Positions 6,688-11,597 of a stretch of 11,597 nucleotides of DNA are shown in pieces. Position numbers and translations under genes: made by a program. Numbering within the stretch: position 1 is the first letter of the stretch; each line of letters begins with the position of its first letter. Under the pieces are notes generated by a model. That model did not search any database. It had not been told where the DNA came from and saw nothing but the letters and a program-made list of their open reading frames with translations. Origin of the DNA: an uncultured Olsenella sp. (GTDB taxonomy: Bacteria > Actinomycetota > Coriobacteriia > Coriobacteriales > Atopobiaceae); the NCBI GenBank assembly GCA_937900605.1, contig CALCDK010000117.1:1-11597 (forward strand). Direction: 5' to 3'.

Positions 6688-7713
6688 GTGGGCCTTGCCG
6701 ACTACCTGCGCGACCGCGCCGCCATCGTCGGGACCCTGCTCGCCGGCGACGGCCTGGCGCTTCTCGCCCTGCGCGCCCACGGCGCGGACCTCGCCTCGCT
6801 CGCCCTGGCCGCGTGCCTGCTGCTCGGCGCGCTCGCCGTCGCGCTGGTCGTCGACTGGCTGCGCCGCCGCCCCCTGTGGGCCGAGCTCGACGCCCTCGTC
6901 GACTCCGGCGAGGACCCGCTGCTCGCCCCCGAGCTCGCCCGTTGCCCGCATCAGCCCGAGGCCGCGCTGCTCCTCGACGTGGTGTCGCGCCTCGCCAAGT
7001 CCATGCGCGACCGCCTGGGCCAGGAGCGCGCCGACCGCCGCGACTACCGCGAGTACGTCGAGACCTGGGTCCACGAGGTCAAGACGCCCATCGCCGCGGC
7101 GCGCCTCGTCGCCCGCAACAACCCCTCGCCGGCCACCGACCGCATCGACGCCGAGCTCTCGTCCATCGAGGGCTACGTCGAGCAGGCCCTCTACTACTCC
7201 CGCAGCACCTCCCTGGACCGCGACTTCCAGGTCCGCAGCGTGGTGCTGGCCGACGTCGCCCGCGACGCCCTGCGCCGCCAGGCCCGCACGCTCATCGACG
7301 CCGGCGTCACGCCGTGCCTCGAGGGCCTCGACGCCACGGTGCGCGCCGACCCCAAGTGGCTCGCGTTCGTGCTGGGCCAGCTGCTGGTCAATGCCGCCAA
7401 GTACCGCCGGGACGACGGGGAGCCCGGCCACGTGGTGCTGCGCGCCTCTCGCGCCGAGACGGGCCTCGACGCCTGGGAGACCGTGCTGGAGGTCTGCGAC
7501 GACGGCATCGGCATGCCCGCCTGCGACGTGGGCCGTGCCTTCGACCGCGGCTTCACCGGCGAGAACGGCCGCAGGTTCGCCCGCTCCACCGGCATGGGGC
7601 TCTACCTGGTGCGCGAGCTGTGCCGGCGCATGGGCCTGGGCGTGGGCCTCGACTCGCGCCAGGGGGAGGGCACCCGCGTGACGCTGCGCTTCCCCGACTC
7701 CGTCTCGGCCTGA
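6688..7713 (+). CDS. intramembrane-sensing histidine kinase, BceS-like
   Basis: This 341-residue sensor kinase has two closely spaced membrane helices (about 12-30 and 36-57) joined by only a few residues, so there is almost no external sensor domain. That is the hallmark of Bce-type kinases, which depend on their ABC permease to sense the ligand. The H box YVETWVHEVKTPIAA (123-137) carries the phospho-acceptor His129. The N box is around QLLVNAAKY (231-239), followed by DDGIGM (271-276), AFDRGFTGENGR (284-295) and STGMGLYLV (300-308). The start is a GTG, one base after the response-regulator stop, with AGGTGG (6676-6681) inside the preceding gene. Signal would pass to the adjacent regulator. 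Kinase function is certain; the stimulus (probably a cell-wall-active peptide) is inferred from family and neighbours. Confidence 0.93.
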   Translation: MGLADYLRDRAAIVGTLLAGDGLALLALRAHGADLASLALAACLLLGALAVALVVDWLRRRPLWAELDALVDSGEDPLLAPELARCPHQPEAALLLDVVSRLAKSMRDRLGQERADRRDYREYVETWVHEVKTPIAAARLVARNNPSPATDRIDAELSSIEGYVEQALYYSRSTSLDRDFQVRSVVLADVARDALRRQARTLIDAGVTPCLEGLDATVRADPKWLAFVLGQLLVNAAKYRRDDGEPGHVVLRASRAETGLDAWETVLEVCDDGIGMPACDVGRAFDRGFTGENGRRFARSTGMGLYLVRELCRRMGLGVGLDSRQGEGTRVTLRFPDSVSA

Positions 7714-7732
7714 CGCCTCCGCGCCCCCGGCC

Positions 7733-7753
7733 CGCCGCCGCGCCCCGGCGGCG
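7733..7753 (+). terminator. candidate hairpin after the histidine kinase
   Basis: CGCCGCCG (7733-7740) and CGGCGGCG (7746-7753) form a perfect 8-bp stem with a 5-nt loop, 20 nt past the kinase stop. No T tract follows. It would separate the regulatory operon from the transporter operon. It overlaps the first unit of the tandem repeat. Confidence 0.42.
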
Positions 7754-7804
7754 ACGCGCCCCGGCGGCGACGTGCCCCGGCCCGCGACGTGCCCCGGCCC
7801 GCGA
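7739..7804 (+). repeat. GC-rich tandem repeat, four units of 16-17 bp
   Basis: Units one and two (7739-7754, 7755-7770) are identical CGCGCCCCGGCGGCGA. Units three and four (7771-7787, 7788-7804) are identical CGTGCCCCGGCCCGCGA. A related partial unit begins at 7805. The paired pattern suggests two successive duplications or slippage events. The repeat lies between the kinase and the ABC genes, and its role is unknown. Confidence 0.75.
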
Positions 7805-7822
7805 CGTGCGGCCCCTCTCGCC
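7795..7822. repeat. dispersed intergenic repeat, copy 2
   Basis: This stretch is identical to 22-49 at 26 of 28 positions. The differences are the CC/TG at the thirteenth and fourteenth bases. It starts within the last tandem-repeat unit and ends just before the candidate operator. It includes the exact 13-mer GGCCCCTCTCGCC (7810-7822). Confidence 0.5.
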
Positions 7823-7829
7823 GGCGAAC

Positions 7830-7858
7830 CTTACGAAAGCGCAAGCCAGGCGCAAGCC
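7830..7858 (+). promoter_or_regulatory. candidate response-regulator operator of the ABC transporter
   Basis: CTTACG-AAAG-CGCAAG (7830-7845) is a near-perfect inverted repeat with a 4-nt spacer and one mismatched pair. As I recall it, the motif described for BceR-like regulators of Bacillota is TNACA-N4-TGTAA, and TTACG-N4-CGCAA has the same architecture with G/C replacements. The right half recurs 11 bp later: GCGCAAGCC at 7839-7847 and 7850-7858. That phasing is typical of OmpR-family binding sites. It lies 73-101 nt before the ATPase start, where an activator site is expected. Binding by the adjacent regulator is inferred. Confidence 0.5.
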
Positions 7859-7884
7859 GGCCCCATGGCAGCGCGGCCGCCCCG

Positions 7885-7902
7885 GCGCGACCATGGTCTC
7901 GC
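7885..7902. repeat. 18-bp palindrome in the ABC transporter leader
   Basis: GCGCGACCATGGTCTCGC contains the perfect 10-bp palindrome GACCATGGTC (7889-7898) and extends to 16 of 18 symmetric bases. It ends 28 nt before the ATPase ATG, close to where transcription or the leader should begin. It could be an operator or a leader hairpin. The ATG inside it is not a good start because it has no ribosome site. Confidence 0.4.
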
Positions 7903-7915
7903 AACGCACCCCCAC

Positions 7916-7924
7916 GAGAGAGGA
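7916..7924 (+). promoter_or_regulatory. ribosome binding site deciding the ATPase start
   Basis: GAGAGAGGA ends 6 nt before the ATG at 7931. The longer in-frame reading from 7772 would translate tandem-repeat DNA into a Pro/Arg/Ala-rich stretch unlike any ABC ATPase N-terminus, so 7931 is preferred. Confidence 0.65.
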
Positions 7925-7930
7925 ACGACC

Positions 7931-8713
7931 ATGGCATCGGACACCCCAGCGCGTCCCGTCCTTTCCTGTCGCAACGTCGAGAAGGTCTACGGCGGCCGCG
8001 ACAACGTCACCCGGGCCCTCGACGGCATCAGCCTCGACGTGGCCCGGGGCGAGTACCTCGCCATCATGGGCCCGTCCGGCTCGGGCAAGACGACCCTGCT
8101 CAACTGCATCGCCACCATCGACCGGCCCACGTCCGGCCAGGTCCTCGTCGACGGCCAGGACGTCACCGCCCTGCGCCCCGCCCGCCTCGCGCGCTTCCGC
8201 CGCGAGCGCCTGGGCTTCGTCTTCCAGGACTCCAACCTGCTCGACACGCTCACCGCGCGCGAGAACGTCGCCCTGGCTCTCACCATCGCCCACGTGCGCC
8301 CGTCCGAGGTCATGCCCCGCGTCGAGCGCGTCGCCGAGCGCCTGCAGGTCACCGACGTCCTCGACAAGTTCCCGCACCAGATGTCGGGCGGCCAGCGCCA
8401 GCGCGTCGCCGCCGCGAGGGCCATCGTGGGCGACCCGGCCCTGGTCCTGGCCGACGAGCCCACCGGCGCGCTCGACTCCCAGAACTCCCGTCGCCTGCTC
8501 GAGTGCCTCGACGGGCTCAACGCCGACGGCGCCACGATCGTCATGGTCACCCACGACGCCTTCGCGGCGAGCTACGCGCAGCGCGTGCTCTTCGTGAAGG
8601 ACGGCCGCGTCTTCAGCGAGGTGCGCCGTGGCGACGCCCCGCGCGCCCGCTTCTTCGACAAGATCATGAACGTCGTGTCCTTCCTGGGCGGGGAGGCCGC
8701 AGATGTACGCTAG
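7931..8713 (+). CDS. ABC transporter ATP-binding protein, BceA-like
   Basis: This 260-residue ATPase powers the following permease at the cytoplasmic face of the membrane. Walker A is GPSGSGKT (47-54), the Q-loop glutamine is Gln99 in FVFQDSNLLDTLTARENV, the signature is MSGGQ (151-155), Walker B is LVLADE (171-176) and the switch histidine is His208. The sequence belongs to the LolD/MacB-like branch. Its tail (FFDKIMNVVSFLGGEA, 241-256) matches the extra C-terminal segment typical of BceA/YxdL/VraF ATPases of peptide-antibiotic resistance modules. It overlaps the permease gene by 11 bp, indicating coupled translation. The upstream gap carries a candidate response-regulator box. In Bce systems this pair removes bacitracin or lantibiotic-type peptides from their lipid targets. 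The specific substrate here is not determinable. Confidence 0.94.
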   Translation: MASDTPARPVLSCRNVEKVYGGRDNVTRALDGISLDVARGEYLAIMGPSGSGKTTLLNCIATIDRPTSGQVLVDGQDVTALRPARLARFRRERLGFVFQDSNLLDTLTARENVALALTIAHVRPSEVMPRVERVAERLQVTDVLDKFPHQMSGGQRQRVAAARAIVGDPALVLADEPTGALDSQNSRRLLECLDGLNADGATIVMVTHDAFAASYAQRVLFVKDGRVFSEVRRGDAPRARFFDKIMNVVSFLGGEAADVR

Positions 8714-10841
8714 GCTCGCGGTCGGAAACGTCCGCCGGTCCCTCAGGGACTTCTCGGTGTTCTTCCTCACCCTCGTGTTCGGCGTCGCCGCGTTCTACGC
8801 CTTCGGCACGGTCCAGGCGCAGACCGCCGTGCTCGACCTGGCCGCCGACCAGCGCGAGCAGGTCGTTTCGCTGTTGGGCGTCCTCGACGGCGTCTCGGTG
8901 TTCGTGGCCCTGGTCCTGGGCTTCCTCGTGGTCTACGCCAACCGCTTCCTCGTGCGCAGGCGCAAGCGCGAGTTCGGCATCTACCTGACGCTGGGCATGG
9001 ACCAGCTGCACGTGGGCCTCGTCATGGTGCTCGAGTCGCTCGTCGTGGGCGTCGCCGCGCTGCTCGTGGGCCTGCTCGTGGGCTTCGCGGCCTCGCAGGT
9101 CATGACCTACGTCACGGCGTCGCTGTTCGAGTGCACGGTCACGGGCTTCTCGCCGGTCTTCTCGGCCGACTCCGCGGTGCGCACTGTCGCCTGCTTCGCG
9201 CTGGTCTTCGCGGCGTCGCTCGTGGTGGACGTCGTGACCGTCTCGCGCTGCAGCCTGGCGGAGCTGCTGAGCGCCGAGCGCACGAGCGAGGAGGTCAAGG
9301 TGCGTAGCCTGCCTCTGTGCGCGGCCCTGTGCGTCGTCGCCCTCGCCATGATCGCGCTGGCCTACGCCGTGCTGCTGCGCCACGGCATCCTGTCCGAGGG
9401 CCCCTGGTTCTCCATCGCCACGGCGCTGGTGAGCGTGGGCACGCTGCTGCTGTTCTTCTCGGCGTCCGGCTTCCTGCTGCGCCTTGCGCAGTCGTGCCGC
9501 GGGCTGTACCTGCGCGGCGTGAACATGTTCGTCCTGCGCCAGCTCAACAGCCGCGTGAACACGGCGTGGCTGTCCGTCTCGGTGGTGTGCGCCATGCTGT
9601 TCCTGGCCGTGTGCGGCGTCTGCACGGGCCTGTCCGTCTCGCACGGACTCAACGAGTCGCTGCGCGCGGGCACGCCCTTCGACGCGACCATCGTGAGCAT
9701 GCCCGACGGCGACCTCGAGGACGCCATGCGCCGCGGCTCCAGCGACGTGCCCGCCGCGGCCTACGGCTACGACATGCAGGCCGCGCTCTCCCACGACGTC
9801 GAGGGCTGGGACCAGATGGTCCGCAGCGCCGTCCAGGTGGACGCGTTCGACGTGGCGCCGCGCGACGGCGGCGTGACCGTGGGGCAGCTCCTGGACGCCG
9901 TCGATGCGGACCTCGACGCCACCACGCGCCAGGCCGTCGAGGGCTCCAACGACAGCGACCTGCTGCTGGTCCCCGAGTCCCAGGTCGACGCCCTGCTCGA
10001 GCAGCGCGGCGAGAGGCCCGTCGACCTCGGCCCCGACGGCTTCGCCTTCCTCTGCGACATAGACTCGCTCGCGCCGTTCTTCTCGGCCTTCGCACGGCAG
10101 GTGGGCACGCTCGAGCTGGCCGGGCACGAGCTGCGCGCCCGCACCGACCTTCCCGGCTCGTCCGACGGCGTGCTCGACCTCAAGATCGCCAACGGCCCCA
10201 TGGGATCGGTGGCCGGCGCGGTCGTAGTGCCCGACGAGGTGGTCCCCGCCTCCGCGGTGCGCGCCCAGTCCTTCCTCGACGTCATGTACGCGGGCTCGCG
10301 AGAGGACGTCAACCAGCGCTTGCTCGACGCCCTTGGCGCCGCGTACGGCCCCGGTGACTGCGATGACCCCGCCCAGTGCTGGCCCGTGCTCAACGTCGTC
10401 GACGCACAGGGCCTGCTCGGCGAGCAGGGCGGCGTCACCGTGACCTTCACGTACCTCGCGATCTACCTGGGCTTCGTCCTGCTCGTGGCCTGCGCGGCGG
10501 TCCTCGCGCTGCAGCAGCTCTCGGGCGCCTCCGACGACGCCGCGCGCTACCGCGTCCTCGGCGAGCTGGGCGCCGAGCCGCGCGAGCTGCGCCGGGCGCT
10601 GTCCGCTCAGGTGGGTGTCTACTTCCTGTTGCCGCTCGTGGTGGCCGTGGCACACGCGGCCGTGGCGCTCGCCTCGGTCAACGAGGTGGTCGAGCTCATG
10701 ACGGGCGTCCAGGTCGCCTCTTCGCTGCTGCCCACCGCGGTCTTCCTCGTCGTGCTCTACGGTGGCTACTACCTGGTCACCGTCCGCACCGCGCGCTCCA
10801 TGCTCGAGAGGGGCGTCGAGTCCCGCAGGTCCGGGCGCTGA
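8703..10841 (+). CDS. ABC transporter permease, BceB-like, with large extracytoplasmic domain
   Basis: This 712-residue FtsX-superfamily permease has the ten-helix Bce layout. Hydrophobic segments are at about 18-36, 57-79, 105-127, 160-181, 205-225, 235-258 and 287-310. An extracytoplasmic domain of about 265 residues (312-579) follows, then helices at about 580-602, 635-657 and 675-695. The domain between helices seven and eight is the ligand-sensing part in known Bce permeases and is usually the most variable. Here it is acidic, with three cysteines (451, 553, 559). Conserved cytoplasmic pieces include RRRKREFGIYLTLGM (85-99) and ARYRVLGELGAEPRELRRAL (614-633). The start has GGGGAGG at 8690-8696 inside the ATPase gene. 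Together with the short-loop kinase upstream, it completes a Bce-type sensing and detoxification module. The inducing compound is unknown. Confidence 0.93.
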   Translation: MYARLAVGNVRRSLRDFSVFFLTLVFGVAAFYAFGTVQAQTAVLDLAADQREQVVSLLGVLDGVSVFVALVLGFLVVYANRFLVRRRKREFGIYLTLGMDQLHVGLVMVLESLVVGVAALLVGLLVGFAASQVMTYVTASLFECTVTGFSPVFSADSAVRTVACFALVFAASLVVDVVTVSRCSLAELLSAERTSEEVKVRSLPLCAALCVVALAMIALAYAVLLRHGILSEGPWFSIATALVSVGTLLLFFSASGFLLRLAQSCRGLYLRGVNMFVLRQLNSRVNTAWLSVSVVCAMLFLAVCGVCTGLSVSHGLNESLRAGTPFDATIVSMPDGDLEDAMRRGSSDVPAAAYGYDMQAALSHDVEGWDQMVRSAVQVDAFDVAPRDGGVTVGQLLDAVDADLDATTRQAVEGSNDSDLLLVPESQVDALLEQRGERPVDLGPDGFAFLCDIDSLAPFFSAFARQVGTLELAGHELRARTDLPGSSDGVLDLKIANGPMGSVAGAVVVPDEVVPASAVRAQSFLDVMYAGSREDVNQRLLDALGAAYGPGDCDDPAQCWPVLNVVDAQGLLGEQGGVTVTFTYLAIYLGFVLLVACAAVLALQQLSGASDDAARYRVLGELGAEPRELRRALSAQVGVYFLLPLVVAVAHAAVALASVNEVVELMTGVQVASSLLPTAVFLVVLYGGYYLVTVRTARSMLERGVESRRSGR

Positions 10842-10849
10842 GCCGTTCC

Positions 10850-10883
10850 CGGCCCGGGCGCCCACGTGCGGCGTCCCGGGCCG
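10850..10883 (+). terminator. strong hairpin after the permease gene
   Basis: CGGCCCGGGCGCC (10850-10862) pairs with GGCGTCCCGGGCCG (10870-10883). This gives a 13-bp GC stem with one bulged T and a 7-nt loop CACGTGC. It begins 8 nt past the permease stop. No T run follows. Its length and position make it the best terminator candidate of the window. Confidence 0.55.
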
Positions 10884-10919
10884 CCGCGGCGGCGCACGCG
10901 GCCACGGGTCCCGCGCGCG

Positions 10920-10932
10920 GGCCCCTCTCGCC
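10920..10932. repeat. dispersed intergenic 13-mer, copy 3
   Basis: GGCCCCTCTCGCC is an exact copy of 37-49 and 7810-7822. It lies 79 nt after the permease stop. Here the flanking CGGCCCGCGACG half of the longer repeat is not conserved. Confidence 0.4.
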
Positions 10933-10980
10933 GCGGCCGGGCCCTGGCCCCCGCCCCGCCACGGCACCCCCGGCGCGCCT

Positions 10981-10999
10981 GCGGCACCGCACGTGCCGC
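10981..10999. terminator. second hairpin between the permease and the glycerol dehydrogenase gene
   Basis: GCGGCAC (10981-10987) and GTGCCGC (10993-10999) form a perfect 7-bp stem with a 5-nt loop CGCAC, followed by a run of C. It could back up the upstream hairpin or be a protein site. The evidence is only the symmetry. Confidence 0.28.
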
Positions 11000-11065
11000 C
11001 CCCCTCCGCCCGCCGTCGGGTCCCGCCGCTCGCCGAAGCGCCGAGCCCGTCGCGCGGTCGATGGC

Positions 11066-11071
11066 TATAAT
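11066..11071 (+). promoter_or_regulatory. -10 element of the glycerol dehydrogenase gene
   Basis: This is an exact TATAAT in DNA that is otherwise almost pure G and C, 50 nt before the ATG. No TTGACA-like -35 is visible at 16-18 nt. Transcription should start near 11078. Confidence 0.58.
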
Positions 11072-11079
11072 GCGCGGGA

Positions 11080-11095
11080 GGCCGCGCCTGCGGCC
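11080..11095 (+). other. leader hairpin at the 5' end of the glycerol dehydrogenase mRNA
   Basis: GGCCGC-GCCT-GCGGCC is a perfect 6-bp stem with a tetraloop, beginning within a few bases of the predicted transcript start. It could protect the 5' end or simply be GC-rich chance. It is too small for a riboswitch. Confidence 0.3.
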
Positions 11096-11121
11096 ACGGT
11101 CCCGACGGAAGGGGAAGCAAC

Positions 11122-11597
11122 ATGGCACGCGTCTTCATCAGCCCGAGCAAGTACGTCCAGGGTCCCGGCGAGCTCAAGAGGCTCGGCGGGTACGTCGGCG
11201 CCTACGGCCAGCGCGCCCTCGTGGTCATCTCCGCCGGCGGCCTGCGCCGCTTCGGCGACGAGGTCTCCGCCAGCTTCGCCGAGGCCGGCGTCGCGCTTGC
11301 CTACGACAGCTTCAACGGCGAGTGCTCGCAGGCCGAGATCGACCGCCTCGTCGAGGTCTGCCGCGCCAACGGCTCCGACGTCGTGGTCGGCGTCGGCGGC
11401 GGCAAGATCTTCGACACCGTCAAGGCCGTCGCCGCCGCGGTCGACGCGCCCGTGGTGATCGTCCCGACCATCGCCGCGACCGACGCGCCCTGCTCGGCCC
11501 TCTCGGTCATCTACACCGAGGACGGCCAGTTCCAGGAGTACCAGTTCTTCAAGCAGAACCCCAACCTGGTCCTGATGGACACCACCGTCATCGCCAA
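11122..11597 (+). CDS. gldA: glycerol dehydrogenase, N-terminal part (cut by the window edge)
   Basis: The first 158 residues of an NAD-dependent, metal-requiring glycerol dehydrogenase are present. The family, about 365 residues long, oxidises glycerol to dihydroxyacetone in anaerobic glycerol use. The opening RVFISPSKYVQGPGEL is typical of GldA. The nucleotide-binding loop is GVGGGKIFDTVKA (90-102), with GGGK where the alcohol dehydrogenase at the other edge has GGGS. VPTIAATDAPCSALSVIYTEDG (114-135) contains Asp121, which matches the glycerol-binding Asp121 of characterised enzymes. QFFKQNPNLVLMDTTVIA completes the visible part. The metal ligands (Asp near 171, two histidines) lie beyond the window. 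The ATG has GGAAGGGGAA at 11107-11116 and a TATAAT upstream. A related 2-deoxy-scyllo-inosose-synthase-like or glycerol-1-phosphate enzyme is much less likely. Confidence 0.92.
   Translation, partial: MARVFISPSKYVQGPGELKRLGGYVGAYGQRALVVISAGGLRRFGDEVSASFAEAGVALAYDSFNGECSQAEIDRLVEVCRANGSDVVVGVGGGKIFDTVKAVAAAVDAPVVIVPTIAATDAPCSALSVIYTEDGQFQEYQFFKQNPNLVLMDTTVIA

Noticed and set aside
5321..7681. Long plus-strand open frame across the YitT gene, regulator and kinase in another frame
   Set aside because: Its product is Arg/Pro-rich with no recognisable domain, while the genes beneath have intact family motifs.
7739..7804. Tandem repeat considered as a CRISPR array
   Set aside because: Units of 16-17 bp follow one another directly with no unique spacers, and no cas gene is present.
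7772..7930. Longer start for the ABC ATPase at 7772
   Set aside because: It would translate tandem repeats and the operator region. A strong ribosome site precedes 7931.
10842..11121. The 280-bp gap before glycerol dehydrogenase considered as a riboswitch or small RNA
   Set aside because: The predicted leader is only about 44 nt and I recognise no riboswitch core. The gap is explained by hairpins, one short repeat and a promoter.
8664..11177. Very long open frame on the minus strand opposite the permease gene
   Set aside because: It is antisense to a clearly conserved membrane protein, its translation is a His/Arg/Gly/Ala-rich composition artefact of GC-rich codons, and it shows no domain.

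Overview
The window is very GC-rich, with coding regions that strongly favour G or C in the third codon position. Genes are densely packed and many starts carry strong GGAGG-type ribosome binding sites. The gene set fits a high-GC Actinomycetota of the class Coriobacteriia (an Olsenella, Collinsella or Atopobiaceae-like gut or oral anaerobe): GatCAB, a YitT/DUF2179 membrane protein, a Bce-type two-component system with its ABC transporter, and fermentative iron/zinc-dependent alcohol dehydrogenases. The class is inferred from gene content and base composition. No rRNA or other taxonomic marker is present.

Layout: (1) 55-1290, minus strand, a YqhD/butanol-dehydrogenase-type alcohol dehydrogenase. 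(2) 1479-4865, plus strand, gatC-gatA-gatB, an overlapping operon for the tRNA-dependent amidotransferase. GatA and GatB both depart from their families at positions that are usually conserved. (3) 5001-7713, plus strand, one apparent operon holding a YitT-family membrane protein, an OmpR/BceR-type response regulator and a short BceS-type intramembrane-sensing histidine kinase. (4) 7714-7930, a 217-bp gap with a hairpin, a GC-rich tandem repeat, a candidate response-regulator operator and a palindrome. (5) 7931-10841, plus strand, a BceAB-type ABC transporter (ATPase plus ten-helix permease with a large extracytoplasmic domain). (6) 11122 to the right edge, the N-terminal part of a glycerol dehydrogenase behind a consensus TATAAT.

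How the genes work together: the kinase has almost no external sensor domain, so by analogy with Bce modules the permease's large extracytoplasmic domain would detect a cell-wall-active peptide antibiotic and pass the signal to the kinase. The kinase would phosphorylate the response regulator, which would act at the box near 7830-7858 to raise transporter expression. The YitT protein appears co-transcribed with the regulators, which is the least expected association here. The two Fe-ADH-superfamily enzymes at the edges look like ordinary fermentative metabolism.

I see no mobile element, CRISPR array, tRNA or rRNA. The clearest non-coding signals are a near-identical 28-bp sequence shared by two intergenic regions (its 13-bp core occurs in a third), the tandem repeats and operator-like box before the ABC genes, and a strong hairpin just after the permease gene.
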